A DNA stretch of 39,685 nucleotides, from the NCBI GenBank assembly GCA_020073005.1, contig JAIQFX010000063.1, positions 1-39,685 on the forward strand, written 5' to 3'. The notes below the pieces were generated by a model, which did no database searches, had not been told where the DNA came from, and saw only the letters and a program-made list of their open reading frames with translations. Shown in pieces: positions 7,782 to 16,299 of the stretch (the first letter of the stretch is position 1; every line of letters starts with the position of its first letter). A program made the translations under genes and the position numbers. This stretch comes from Terriglobia bacterium (GTDB lineage: Bacteria; Acidobacteriota; Vicinamibacteria; Vicinamibacterales; CAVVIG01).

Positions 7782-8704
7782 ATGAAACGCACGATTGTTC
7801 CCCTCGCGATCGCGGCGGCAGTTCTCGGCCTCGACGCGCCCGCGATCTCGGCGCTCGTCGTCAATCGCGACGCGGTCATCTTCGAAGACGCGGCGGGGAA
7901 GCGCGACGTCGCGGCGAACAGTCCGCTCGCGCCCGACGCGATCTTCCGCATCGCGTCGATGACCAAGCCGATCACGTCGCTCGCGGCGATGGCGTCCGCG
8001 TCATGACGAAGTTCAACGCGGACGCGACGTACGAATCGCGCCCCGCGAGCCGCCCAATCACGATCCGGCATCTGCTGACGCACACGTCTGGCATTGGGCA
8101 GACACTCGACGCGTGTCTGAAGCAGCGCATCTTCGATCCGCTCGGGATGCGCGACACGTTCGTCGTCGTGCCGCCGGACAAGGCCGGGCGCGTCGTGACG
8201 GTGCACGCGAAAGTGAACGGCGGGCTGGTCGAGCGGCCCAACCCGGCCGCGCCTCGCTCCGCGATCCGCGGCGACGGCGGACTCTTCTCCGATGCGCGCG
8301 ATTACGGATTCTTCATGCAGATGTGGCTCAACGGCGGCCGCCTCGGCGACGCGCGCCCGGCGAAGGAATCGACGATCAGGGAGATGATTTCCAATCAGAT
8401 CGGCCGGCTCGTCGTCGAGACGCAAGCGGCGTCAGGGGGAGTGGTCTCGAGGCCGTTTCCGATCGGCGCCGGCAAAGACAAGTTCGGATTCGGCTTTCAG
8501 TTCGAGACCAATCCTGCAGCAGACCGAGGATTCCGGAGCCCGGGGAGCTACAGCTGGGGCGGCATCAACAACACGCACTTCTGGATCGACCCGCAGAAGC
8601 AGCTTGCGGCCGTTGTACTCATGCAAGTCCTGCCGTATTACGACGACCGTTGCCTCGACGTCCTGCGCGGATTCGAGCGGCTGGTCTACCAGCAGTTCCG
8701 TTAG
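7782..8704 (+). pseudogene. Decayed class-C beta-lactamase/esterase-family serine hydrolase
   Basis: The first frame (7782-8006) has a hydrophobic start and the catalytic SxxK motif as SMTK (residues 59-62 from 7782), then stops early. The rest of the protein continues in another frame from about 7991 (GVRVMTKF) to the stop at 8704. It includes HLLTHTSGIG, IFDPLGMRDTF, GDGGLFSDARDYGFFMQM and the C-terminal WGGINNTHFWIDP typical of the family. Two deletions are implied. One at about 7989 removes the usual stretch between AAM and VRVMTKF and shifts the frame. The second, in frame, joins HTSGIG directly to CLKQRIFDPLGM, removing the segment that normally carries the catalytic Tyr of YxN. Even with the frame repaired, the enzyme would lack that tyrosine, so this looks like true decay. 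It is divergent from the GMC gene with a 47-bp gap. Confidence 0.85.
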
Positions 8705-8728
8705 GTATTAATAAGGTTGATCTCGAGG

Positions 8729-8769
8729 GTGACAAGACGTGACAATCCGTGACCATAAAGTGCCACTTT
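8729..8769. promoter_or_regulatory. Three 10-bp direct repeats and a palindrome upstream of the DUF1592 operon
   Basis: GTGACAAGAC (8729), GTGACAATCC (8739) and GTGACCATAA (8749) repeat GTGAC with exactly ten-base spacing, about one helical turn. They run straight into the palindrome AAAGTG-C-CACTTT (8757-8769). A TATACT hexamer, a plausible -10 box, follows at 8786-8791. No good -35 box is present at 16-18 bases, which fits an activator-dependent promoter. The regulator is unknown. The repeats are seen directly; the operator role is inferred. Confidence 0.5.
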
Positions 8770-8785
8770 TGGCGGTACCCGGCCC

Positions 8786-8791
8786 TATACT
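8786..8791 (+). promoter_or_regulatory. Candidate -10 box (TATACT) for the DUF1592 operon
   Basis: TATACT lies about 90 bases before the DUF1592 start codon and 17 bases after the end of the AAAGTG-C-CACTTT palindrome. The corresponding -35 position reads CCACTT, a poor match to TTGACA. Confidence 0.35.
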
Positions 8792-8882
8792 GAGCGGTGC
8801 TACGCCAACGCTGACACAGGTTTAGCCGATAAACGCGCGTGCGGGAAATGCGAAGGCTGACGGCAGAAGAAGGACCAAAGGG

Positions 8883-11447
8883 ATGAGAAAGCTCGCCACG
8901 ATTTTTGCGGCTGCGGCGCTCGTCAGCGTCGCGCTGATCGCTCAGGGACAGCAGGCCGCGCCGGCGCAGAAATCCGCGCCCGCGCAGACGCCCGCGCGCG
9001 CCGCGACGGCCGCGCCGAAAATGGCCGCGTCGCATCCGGCGGCGGCCGGCCTTCCCGTCGACGCGCAGAACAAACTCGTCGCGCAGTACTGCGTGACGTG
9101 CCACAACGATCGCGGCAAGGAGCGCGCCGGCAGTCTGTCGCTGGCGGGCTTCGACGCGTCGAAAGTCGTCCAGAGCGCCGACGTCGCGGAGAAGATGATC
9201 CGCAAGCTGCGCTCGGGCATGATGCCGCCGCCCGCCGCGCGCCGCCCCGACGCGGACACGATCAAGGCCTTCTACACGACGCTCGAAAACAAAATCGATT
9301 CGGCGGCCGCGCTGAATCCCAATCCCGGCTGGCGTCCATTCCAGCGGCTGAATCGCGCGGAGTACGCCGCGGGCGTGCGCGATCTCCTCGGCATCGACGT
9401 CGACGTCAACGCCTTCCTGCCGCCCGACACGATCAGCGGCGGCTTCGACAACGTCGCCGACGTGCAGAATTTCTCGCCCGCGCTGATGGAAGGCTACCTG
9501 CGCGCCGCGAGCCAGATCAGCCGCCTGGCGGTCGGCGATCGCAACGCGACGCCGACGTCGGTCACCTACAAGATCGGCCGCAACCTGTCGCAGATGCGCC
9601 ACGTCGACGGCGCGCCGATGGGCACGCGCGGCGGCATCTCCGTCGTCCACACGTTCCCGGCCGACGGCGACTACGTCGTCAAGATGGCGATGCACAACGA
9701 GCCGCTCGGCGGGATCTACGGGCGCTACTCGATGCTGACGATGAACATCACCGAGCAGGTCGAGGTGTCGATCAACGGCGAGCGCGTGGCGCTGCTCGAC
9801 GTCAGCCCGTCGATGAGCGAGACCGACTTCGGACAGAACAAAGGTCAGAACGGCCTCGAGCTGAGAACGCCGCCGATCCACATCACCGCCGGCCCGCATC
9901 GCCTGTCCGCCGCGTTCATCCAGAAGATCGACGGCCCGGTCGACGATCTCGTGATGCCGCTCGAGAACACGCTGGCCGACGTCAACATCAGCTACGGCGT
10001 GACGGCGCTGCCGCACATGCGCGACGTCACGGTCCTCGGCCCGACCAACGTCACGGGCGTGTCGGACTCGGTGAGCCGCCGGCGGATCTTCACGTGCCGG
10101 CCGGTGTCGGCGAACGACGAAGAAACCTGCGCGACGCAGATCGTGAAGAACCTCACGGCGCGCGCGTATCGCGGCGAGGCGACGCCCGACGACATCCAGG
10201 ACGCGATGGAGTTCTACCAGAAGGGCCGCAAGGGCGGCGACGGCCGGGGGGCAGGGGCCCCCGGAGGGGATTTTGAAAGCGGCGTCCGTCTGTCGCTGCA
10301 GTCGATTCTGGTCAGCCCGCGGTTCTTGTTCCGGCTCGAAGAAGGTCCGTCGGCGGCGTCTGCTGCGGCGAAAGCGGCGAGCTATCGCATCAACGATCAG
10401 GATCTCGCGTCGCGCCTGTCGTTCTTCCTGTGGGGCACGGGGCCCGACGCGGATCTGCTGAAGGCGGCCACCGGCGGTCTGCTGCGGACGCAGGCGGGAC
10501 TCGAGAAACAGGTCCACCGGATGATCGCGGATCCGCGGTCCGAGGCGCTGTCGACGCGGTTCGCGGGACAGTGGCTGCGGCTGCAGGATCTCGATCAGAT
10601 TCATCCGGACTACCTGCTGTTCCCGCAGTACGACGACTCGCTGGCGCACGCGATGCGCCGCGAGACGGAGCTCTTCTTCGACAGCATCGTCCGCGAGGAT
10701 CGCAGCGCGCTCGATCTCCTGACGGCGGACTACAGCTTCGTCAACGAGCGGCTCGCCGCGCACTACGGCATCCCGAACGTGACGGGCAACGAGTTCCGGC
10801 GCGTGCAACTGCCGGAGGCGCGCCGCGGCCTGCTGGGCCAGGGGAGCATCCTGACGTTAACGAGTGTCGCGGACCGCACGTCGCCGGTGCTCCGCGGCAA
10901 GTGGGTGATGGAAGTGCTGATCGGCACGCCGCCGCCCGCGCCGCCGCCGAACGTGCCGGCGCTCGACGACTCGGTCAAGGCGACCGAAGGCGGTACGCTG
11001 CTCTCGACGCGCCAGCGCATGGAAGAGCACCGCAAGAACCCGACGTGCGCGTCGTGCCACCGCGTGATCGATCCGCTGGGCCTCGCGCTCGACAACTTCG
11101 ACGTCACCGGCGCGTGGCGGATCAAAGACAACGAGGTCCCGGTCGACACGGCGGGCGATCTCTACGACGGCACCAAGATCAACGGGCCCGACGGCCTGCG
11201 CGCGGCGCTGCTGCGGCACCAGGACATGGTGCTGCGCACGCTGACCGAGAATCTGTTGACCTACGCGCTCGGCCGCCGCGTCGAGTACGCGGACATGCCG
11301 ACCGTGCGCGCGATCGTCAACAGCGCGGCGAAGAACAACAACAAGATGTCGTCGTTCATCCTGGGCGTCGTCGACAGCCCGGCGTTCCGGATGAGCAAGC
11401 CCGAGACTCCCAACAAGACGCTGACCACCGACGCCAACTCACGGTAG
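8883..11447 (+). CDS. DUF1592/DUF1588/DUF1585 di-heme cytochrome-like protein
   Basis: This is an 854-residue exported protein of the Planctomycete/Acidobacteria cytochrome group, with the usual domain order DUF1587-DUF1595-DUF1592-DUF1588-DUF1585. A Sec signal covers about residues 1-22, followed by an Ala/Pro/Gln-rich linker. Two heme-c motifs are visible: CVTCH at 70-74 and CASCH at 722-726. FQRLNRAEYAAGVRDLLGID opens DUF1587. FTCRPVSANDEETCATQIV marks DUF1595, and the R-L-S-F-F-L-W motif near residue 517 opens DUF1592. A short Gly-rich insert (about 450-462) interrupts the middle. Its biochemical role is not established; proteins of this group nearly always pair with a DUF1552 protein, as here. 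The gene ends 11 bases before the DUF1552 start. Confidence 0.93.
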   Translation: MRKLATIFAAAALVSVALIAQGQQAAPAQKSAPAQTPARAATAAPKMAASHPAAAGLPVDAQNKLVAQYCVTCHNDRGKERAGSLSLAGFDASKVVQSADVAEKMIRKLRSGMMPPPAARRPDADTIKAFYTTLENKIDSAAALNPNPGWRPFQRLNRAEYAAGVRDLLGIDVDVNAFLPPDTISGGFDNVADVQNFSPALMEGYLRAASQISRLAVGDRNATPTSVTYKIGRNLSQMRHVDGAPMGTRGGISVVHTFPADGDYVVKMAMHNEPLGGIYGRYSMLTMNITEQVEVSINGERVALLDVSPSMSETDFGQNKGQNGLELRTPPIHITAGPHRLSAAFIQKIDGPVDDLVMPLENTLADVNISYGVTALPHMRDVTVLGPTNVTGVSDSVSRRRIFTCRPVSANDEETCATQIVKNLTARAYRGEATPDDIQDAMEFYQKGRKGGDGRGAGAPGGDFESGVRLSLQSILVSPRFLFRLEEGPSAASAAAKAASYRINDQDLASRLSFFLWGTGPDADLLKAATGGLLRTQAGLEKQVHRMIADPRSEALSTRFAGQWLRLQDLDQIHPDYLLFPQYDDSLAHAMRRETELFFDSIVREDRSALDLLTADYSFVNERLAAHYGIPNVTGNEFRRVQLPEARRGLLGQGSILTLTSVADRTSPVLRGKWVMEVLIGTPPPAPPPNVPALDDSVKATEGGTLLSTRQRMEEHRKNPTCASCHRVIDPLGLALDNFDVTGAWRIKDNEVPVDTAGDLYDGTKINGPDGLRAALLRHQDMVLRTLTENLLTYALGRRVEYADMPTVRAIVNSAAKNNNKMSSFILGVVDSPAFRMSKPETPNKTLTTDANSR

Positions 11448-11458
11448 GAGAGACGCGA

Positions 11459-12868
11459 ATGTTGATCACGAACAAACACCTGTCACGCCGCACGGTCCTG
11501 AAGGGCGTCGGCGCGACGATGGCGCTTCCGCTGCTCGAGGCGATGGTGCCCGCGCGGCGCGTGCTGGGCGCGGCGGCGGACAAGAAGATCCGCCTCGCGG
11601 CCGTCGAGATGGTGCACGGATCGGCCGGCAGCACGGCGTTCGGCATCAAGAAGAACCTCTGGGCGCCGGCCCAGGTGGGACGCGACTTCGACCTGAGCTC
11701 GACGAGCCTCCGGTCGCTCGAGCCGTTCCGCAACGACATCACGATCGTCAGCAACACCGACGTGCGGAACGCCGAGGCGTTCACGGCGCCGGAAATCGGC
11801 GGCGACCACTTCCGGTCGAGCGCGGTGTTCCTCACGCAGACGCATCCCAAGCAGACGCAGGGGTCGGACGTGCGCGCCGGGACGTCGCTCGATCAGATCT
11901 TCGCGCAGAAGTTCGGGCAGGACACGCCGATCCCGTCGATGCAGCTCTGCATCGAGAACGTGGATCAGGCCGGCGGCTGCTCCTACGGCTACTCGTGCAC
12001 GTACACCGATTCGATCAGCTGGGCGTCGCCGACGAACCCGCTGCCGATGGTGCGCGACCCGCGCGTGGTGTTCGATCAGTTGTTCGGCGTCGGCGCGACG
12101 CCGGGCGAGCGGCGCCAGCGCCGCGCCGAAGACCGCAGCATCCTCGACTGGCTGAGCTCGTCTGTCGATCGGCTGAAGAAGGATCTCGGCGCCGCCGACC
12201 GCGCGCGGCTGAACAACTACCTCGACGAAGTGCGCGAGATCGAGCGCCGCATCCAGAAGGTCGAGGCGTACAACAGCAGCGGCGAGCCGCGTGAGCTGCC
12301 GGAGGCGCCGATCGGCGTGCCGGACTCGTTCGGCGAGCACACGAAGCTGATGTTCGACCTGCAGGCGCTGGCGTTCGCGTCGGACATCACGCGCGTCTTC
12401 GCGTTCAAGCTCGGGCGCGACGCGTCGAACCGCACGTATCCGGAGAGCGGCTTCAACGGCGCGTTCCACTCGTCCTCGCATCACGGCGAGCGCGAAGACC
12501 GCATCATGGACTTCGCGAAGATCAACGCGTACCACGTCAGCATGATTCCGTACTTCATGGAGAAGCTGAAAGCCACGCCGGACGGCGACGGCACGCTGCT
12601 CGACCACACGCTCATCCTCTACGGATCGCCGATGGGCGACTCGAACATCCATAACCACAAGCGCGTGCCGATGTTCCTTGCGGGCCACGCGGGTGGCGCG
12701 CTGAAGGGCGGGCTGCACCTGCGCGCCGCCGACGGCACGCCGATGGCCAACGTGATGCTCGGCGTTCTGCACAAGCTCGGCATCGACGATCTGCCGAGCT
12801 TCGGCGACAGCACGAGCGAGTTCGATCTCAACGGCGCGTCGCCGACGACGACGGTCGCGCAGGAGTAG
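11459..12868 (+). CDS. DUF1552 protein, Tat-exported
   Basis: This is a 469-residue protein of the DUF1552 family, related to the DUF1501/sulfatase-like alkaline phosphatase fold. The ATG at 11459 is preceded by GGAGAG. The Tat signal reads SRRTVLKGVGATMALPLLEA, so the protein folds in the cytoplasm before export. Recognisable stretches are GGDHFRSSAVFLTQTHPKQT, AGTSLDQIFAQKFG, SCTYTDSISW and FHSSSHHGERE. The tail LILYGSPMGDSNIHNHKRVP contains several His and Asp residues that could bind metal. It is encoded between the di-heme protein and the ankyrin protein with short gaps, so the three are probably one transcript and may form one periplasmic system of unknown function. Confidence 0.93.
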   Translation: MLITNKHLSRRTVLKGVGATMALPLLEAMVPARRVLGAAADKKIRLAAVEMVHGSAGSTAFGIKKNLWAPAQVGRDFDLSSTSLRSLEPFRNDITIVSNTDVRNAEAFTAPEIGGDHFRSSAVFLTQTHPKQTQGSDVRAGTSLDQIFAQKFGQDTPIPSMQLCIENVDQAGGCSYGYSCTYTDSISWASPTNPLPMVRDPRVVFDQLFGVGATPGERRQRRAEDRSILDWLSSSVDRLKKDLGAADRARLNNYLDEVREIERRIQKVEAYNSSGEPRELPEAPIGVPDSFGEHTKLMFDLQALAFASDITRVFAFKLGRDASNRTYPESGFNGAFHSSSHHGEREDRIMDFAKINAYHVSMIPYFMEKLKATPDGDGTLLDHTLILYGSPMGDSNIHNHKRVPMFLAGHAGGALKGGLHLRAADGTPMANVMLGVLHKLGIDDLPSFGDSTSEFDLNGASPTTTVAQE

Positions 12869-12871
12869 TCA

Positions 12872-14677
12872 ATGCGAAGCAAGGTGATCTGGGGCATGCG
12901 GGCGGGAATGCTCGGCGCGCTGTCGCTGACGGCGCTGCTGTACGCGGCCGGGCCGGAGATGACGTCGTCGCTGCCGGACGCCGCGATGGCCGGCGACAAG
13001 GACGCCGTCAAGGCGCTGCTGAAGCAGGCCGCCGACGTCAACGCCGCGCAGGGCGACGGCATGACCGCGCTGCACTGGGCGGCGATGAAGAACGACGCCG
13101 ACCTCGCGCAGATCCTGCTCTACGCCGGCGCCAACGTGAAGGCGACGACGCGCATCGGATCGTACACGCCGCTCATCCTCGCGGCGCAGCACGGCAGCGC
13201 CGCCGTCATCGAGCCGCTCGTCAAGAACGGCGCGGACGTGAACGCGAAGACGTCCAACGGCACGACGCCGCTGATGTTCGCGGCCGCCTCGGGCGACGTC
13301 GCGGCGGTGAAGACATTGCTCGACCACGGCGCCGACGTGAAGGCGAAGGAATCCACGCGCGGGCTGAACGCCGCGATGTTCGCCGCGGCCTCGAATCGCG
13401 CCGCCGTCATCGCCGAGCTGGCCCGTCACGGCGCCGACTTCAAGGCGACGACGAACATCGTCGACCTGAACACGATCGATCGCTCGTCGTTCGCCGGCAT
13501 TCTGTTCGGCAACCCGGCGCCGCCGCCCGGACCGGGTGGCGCGGCGGCTGGTGGACGAGGTGGCCGTGGCGTTCCCGGAGCGCCGGCGGACGCGGCGGCG
13601 CAGACGGCCGCCGGCGGGCAGCCTGGCCGCAATTTCCCGGGCGGCGGGCGCGGTGCGGGCAAGGCCGGCATCGATCGTAATTACCAGCTCAACGAGCTCG
13701 TCTACACGCAGGGCGGCATGACGGCGCTGCTGCTCGCGTCGCGGCAGGGCTACGCCGAGACCGCGCAGGCGCTGCTCGACGCGGGCGCCGACATCAATCA
13801 GGTGAGCGCGGGCGACAAGACGAGCCCGCTGCTGATCGCGACGCTCAACGGCCACTTCGATCTCGCGAAGTCCCTGCTGGATCGCGGCGCGGATCCGATG
13901 CTCGCGTCGGAGAACGGCGCGACGCCGCTCTACGCCGCGCTCAACTGCGAGTGGGCGCCGAAGTCGCTCTACCCGCAGCCGCGCGCGTACCTGAACCAGA
14001 AGGTCACGTACCTCGATTTGATGAAGGCGCTGCTCGACAAGGGCGCCGATCCGAACGTCCGCCTCACCAAGAAGATCTGGTATTCGGGCTACAGCTTTGA
14101 TCTGTCTGGCGTGGACGAGATCGGCGCGACGCCGTTCTGGCGCGCGGCGTACGCGTCGGACGTCAACGGCATGAAGCTGCTCGTGGCGTACGGGGCCGAC
14201 CCGAAGGTGCCGACGATGAAGGGCGCCGGGCGCCCGCGCATCGGCCAGGACGAACAGCGCGAGGTGCGCGAGGTGTCCCCGCTACCGCCGGTCCCGACCG
14301 GCGGGCCCGGCGTGCCGCCGCTCGTGGCCGCAGCCGGCGCCGGGTACGGCGAGGGCTTCGCGGCGAACTCCCATCGCTACGCGCCCGCCGGCATGTTGGC
14401 GGCCGTGAAGTATCTCGTCGAGGAACTGCACGCCGACGTCAACGCGTCGGACCACGAGGGCAACACGGCCCTGCACAACGCCGCCGCGCGCGGCGACGTC
14501 GAGATGATTCAGTACCTCGTGTCGAAGGGCGCCGACGTGAAAGCCGTCAGCCGTGAGGGACGCACCGTCGCCGACATGGCGAACGGCCCGGTACAGCGCA
14601 TCCAGCCGTGGCCGGAAGCGCTCGCGTTGTTGGAAAAACTTGGGTCGAGGAACAATCATAAGTGCGTCTCTTGCTGA
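12872..14677 (+). CDS. Exported ankyrin-repeat protein
   Basis: This 601-residue protein starts three bases after the DUF1552 stop, with GGAG just upstream inside that gene's last codons. An N-terminal hydrophobic segment (about residues 10-26) looks like a signal peptide. Ankyrin repeats follow in two blocks, about residues 30-200 and 280-400, with further repeats at about 410-435 and 505-570. Examples are GMTALHWAAMKNDADLAQIL, LLDHGADVKAKES, LLDAGADINQ and GNTALHNAAARGDVEMIQYL. The blocks are separated by a Gly/Pro/Arg-rich low-complexity linker (about 214-266). It is likely a protein-binding partner of the di-heme/DUF1552 proteins, as the same gene order is common in Acidobacteriota. No enzyme domain is seen. 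The tail residues HKCVSC look accidental, formed where the gene runs into the downstream repeat. Confidence 0.92.
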   Translation: MRSKVIWGMRAGMLGALSLTALLYAAGPEMTSSLPDAAMAGDKDAVKALLKQAADVNAAQGDGMTALHWAAMKNDADLAQILLYAGANVKATTRIGSYTPLILAAQHGSAAVIEPLVKNGADVNAKTSNGTTPLMFAAASGDVAAVKTLLDHGADVKAKESTRGLNAAMFAAASNRAAVIAELARHGADFKATTNIVDLNTIDRSSFAGILFGNPAPPPGPGGAAAGGRGGRGVPGAPADAAAQTAAGGQPGRNFPGGGRGAGKAGIDRNYQLNELVYTQGGMTALLLASRQGYAETAQALLDAGADINQVSAGDKTSPLLIATLNGHFDLAKSLLDRGADPMLASENGATPLYAALNCEWAPKSLYPQPRAYLNQKVTYLDLMKALLDKGADPNVRLTKKIWYSGYSFDLSGVDEIGATPFWRAAYASDVNGMKLLVAYGADPKVPTMKGAGRPRIGQDEQREVREVSPLPPVPTGGPGVPPLVAAAGAGYGEGFAANSHRYAPAGMLAAVKYLVEELHADVNASDHEGNTALHNAAARGDVEMIQYLVSKGADVKAVSREGRTVADMANGPVQRIQPWPEALALLEKLGSRNNHKCVSC

Positions 14678-14681
14678 TCGA

Positions 14682-14795
14682 GATTTGAGGAATCGAGGAT
14701 TTGGGGATTTGAGGATTTGAAGAGTTGATGAGTCGCAGGATTCTTCACTTCCTCAAATCCTCAAGTCCTCACATCCTCAACTTCATCCTCGTCCT
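14682..14795. repeat. Hairpin built of GATTTGAG tandem units
   Basis: The left arm (14682-14735) repeats GATTTGAG-like 8-mers (GATTTGAG, GAATCGAG, GATTTGGG, GATTTGAG, GATTTGAA). The right arm (14743-14795) is the complementary CTCAAATC series. The element begins five bases after the ankyrin stop. Its right arm is translated as the signal-peptide region of the next gene. Its position in a same-strand gap and its size would suit a terminator or attenuator. Confidence 0.8.
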
Positions 14796-16101
14796 CGCCC
14801 TCGGCGTCAGCGCCCTCAGCCAGCGGCAAGGTTTCTCCGGCTCCTTCAACCATCCCGCAATCCGCTATCTCGACACGCCCCTGCATGACGCGGCCACCGA
14901 ACTGAATCAGCGGCTCCAGGACGGCCGCGTCCAGCTGACGTTCGAACCGGGAAGCGGCTACCTGCCGTCCGTTCTCAAGGCGCTGAACATCGACGTCGAC
15001 TCGCAGGTCCTCGTCTATTCGGAAACGAGCGCCGACGCGCCGCGCATCTCGCGGCGGAATCCGCGGTCGATCTTCTTCAACGACACGACGGCCGTCGGCT
15101 GGGTCCGCGGCGGCGACGTCGAGATGGCCGCGCACGATCCGCGGCAGGGCGTCGTCTTCTACGTGCTGAAGCAGGTGAAGGCCGGGAAGCCGCGGCTCGA
15201 GCGCAGCCAGCAGTGCCTGCGCTGCCACATCTCGTGGGACACGTTCGGCGTGCCCGGCATGACGATGCTGAGCACCGGCCCGCCCGATCCGTCCGGCTAC
15301 GCGACCGGAGGGGCGATCGACGATCGCACGCCGTTCGCCGAGCGGTGGGGCGGGTGGTACGTGACGGGCAAGCCCGGCGCGATGCGTCACATGGGCAACG
15401 TCCCCGTCGAACTGCCGATGGCGCGCCGGCCGTCGCGGCCGCCGATCCTCGATTCGCTCGACGGCCAATTCGATCGCGCCGGCTATCTCTCCCCGCACAG
15501 CGACATCGTCGCGCTCATGGTGTTCGAGCATCAGACGCGCGTGATGAATCTGATCACGTACCTCGGGTGGGAGGCGCGGGTTGGACACGACGTCCGCGCC
15601 GTCGCGCGCGATCTCGCCGACGCGCTGTTGTTCACGGACGAAGCGCCGATCTCCGGGAAGATCGAGGGATCGTCCGGCTTCGCGGCACGATTCGCGGCGC
15701 TCGGCCCGCGCGATCATCTGGGCCGATCGCTCCGGGAGTTCGATCTCGAGCACCGGCTGATGCGGTATCCCTGCAGCTACATGATCTACACGCCCGCGTT
15801 CGACGCGCTGCCCGCGGCGGCGAAAGACGAGGTCTACGCGCGGCTGTGGGAGACGCTGTCTGGACCGGAGGGCCGCGCTGTCGTGGAGATCCTGAAGGAG
15901 ACGAAGCGAGACTTGCCTTCCTACTTCCTCACATCCCCAAATCCTCAACTCCTCAAATCTGTCTCAGTGATCCTCGAGCCGGTGTTTTTCCGCCTCGATG
16001 TCGATCGCGATGTTGTCGCGCTTCGCGACGGCGGCTTCCTTCTTCCGCTTCTTGTCGGCGGCGGCCTGCGTCTTCTCGGCGGAGCTGACGGCGAAGCCTG
16101 A
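14728..16101 (+). CDS. Unrecognised exported protein with one heme-c motif (CxxCH)
   Basis: This protein has about 457 residues from the ATG at 14728, with only a weak purine-rich ribosome site; a TTG at 14725 is in frame. A hydrophobic N-terminus (about residues 12-30) acts as a signal peptide and is encoded by the right arm of the preceding hairpin. One heme-c motif, CLRCH, is at 163-167, followed by WDTFGVPGMTMLSTGPPD and a WGGWYVTG motif. His and Met residues nearby could be axial ligands. The family appears next to DUF1592-type genes in related genomes as I recall, but I cannot name a domain. From about residue 395 the sequence (FLTSPNPQLLKS) is encoded by a second repeat half-copy, and the frame then runs 138 bases antisense over the zinc-ribbon gene. 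The native C-terminus was probably near residue 395. Confidence 0.75.
   Translation: MSRRILHFLKSSSPHILNFILVLALGVSALSQRQGFSGSFNHPAIRYLDTPLHDAATELNQRLQDGRVQLTFEPGSGYLPSVLKALNIDVDSQVLVYSETSADAPRISRRNPRSIFFNDTTAVGWVRGGDVEMAAHDPRQGVVFYVLKQVKAGKPRLERSQQCLRCHISWDTFGVPGMTMLSTGPPDPSGYATGGAIDDRTPFAERWGGWYVTGKPGAMRHMGNVPVELPMARRPSRPPILDSLDGQFDRAGYLSPHSDIVALMVFEHQTRVMNLITYLGWEARVGHDVRAVARDLADALLFTDEAPISGKIEGSSGFAARFAALGPRDHLGRSLREFDLEHRLMRYPCSYMIYTPAFDALPAAAKDEVYARLWETLSGPEGRAVVEILKETKRDLPSYFLTSPNPQLLKSVSVILEPVFFRLDVDRDVVALRDGGFLLPLLVGGGLRLLGGADGEA
15915..15962. repeat. Half copy of the GATTTGAG-type repeat (C/T-rich arm only)
   Basis: TCCTCA and AATCCTCA words repeat here as in the right arm at 14743-14795, but no complementary arm is present. 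It lies at the junction of the CxxCH gene and the convergent zinc-ribbon gene. It lacks stop codons in the CxxCH gene's frame, which explains that gene's read-through. Confidence 0.7.
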
Positions 16102-16224
16102 CAGGAGTTTCTTCAGGTCGCGGCCGTGACAGGACGGGCATTCAGGCGCGACCGTGTCGGCCGGACGCACGAGCGCTTCGAACTCGTGTCCGCACGACCG
16201 GCACTGGAAATCGTAAAGGGGCAT
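15964..16224 (-). CDS. FmdB-type small zinc-ribbon protein
   Basis: This 86-residue protein starts MPLYDFQCRSCGHEFE. Four cysteines in two CxxC pairs (C8/C11 and C29/C32) form a zinc ribbon of the FmdB/regulatory-protein family. The rest is a Lys/Arg/Ala-rich, probably helical tail typical of the family. The function of these proteins is poorly defined; some members were named as regulators of formamidase genes. The gene is monocistronic on the minus strand, divergent from the DUF4159 gene. Its 3' half is overlapped in antisense by the extended frame of the CxxCH gene. A GGAG lies ten bases before the ATG. Confidence 0.9.
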   Translation of the reverse strand: MPLYDFQCRSCGHEFEALVRPADTVAPECPSCHGRDLKKLLSGFAVSSAEKTQAAADKKRKKEAAVAKRDNIAIDIEAEKHRLEDH

Positions 16225-16299
16225 TCGGCGCTTTTCTCCCGAACGTGCTCAGGATACTCTGAGTCCCTCTGGAATCAACATCCGGGTAGAAGCGCACGC

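Noticed and set aside
6034-7785. A 583-codon open frame antisense to the GMC gene
   Set aside because: The translation is Arg/Ala/Val-rich with no domain and mirrors the strong third-position GC of the true gene. Similar long shadows at 8619-10808 (minus), 11483-12772 (minus), 24371-26731 (plus) and 595-1980 (plus) were dropped for the same reason.
8763-8791. A sigma-54-type promoter before the DUF1592 operon
   Set aside because: The required GG and GC at fixed 10-bp spacing with a TTGCA-like end are not present.
14682-14795. Short tandem units considered as a CRISPR array
   Set aside because: Units are 8 nt with no unique spacers, and no cas genes are present.
16248-16263. Small CTCAG/CTGAG hairpin between the zinc-ribbon and DUF4159 genes
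   Set aside because: Five-base arms with a six-base loop are likely by chance, and the gap is divergent, so a terminator makes no sense.
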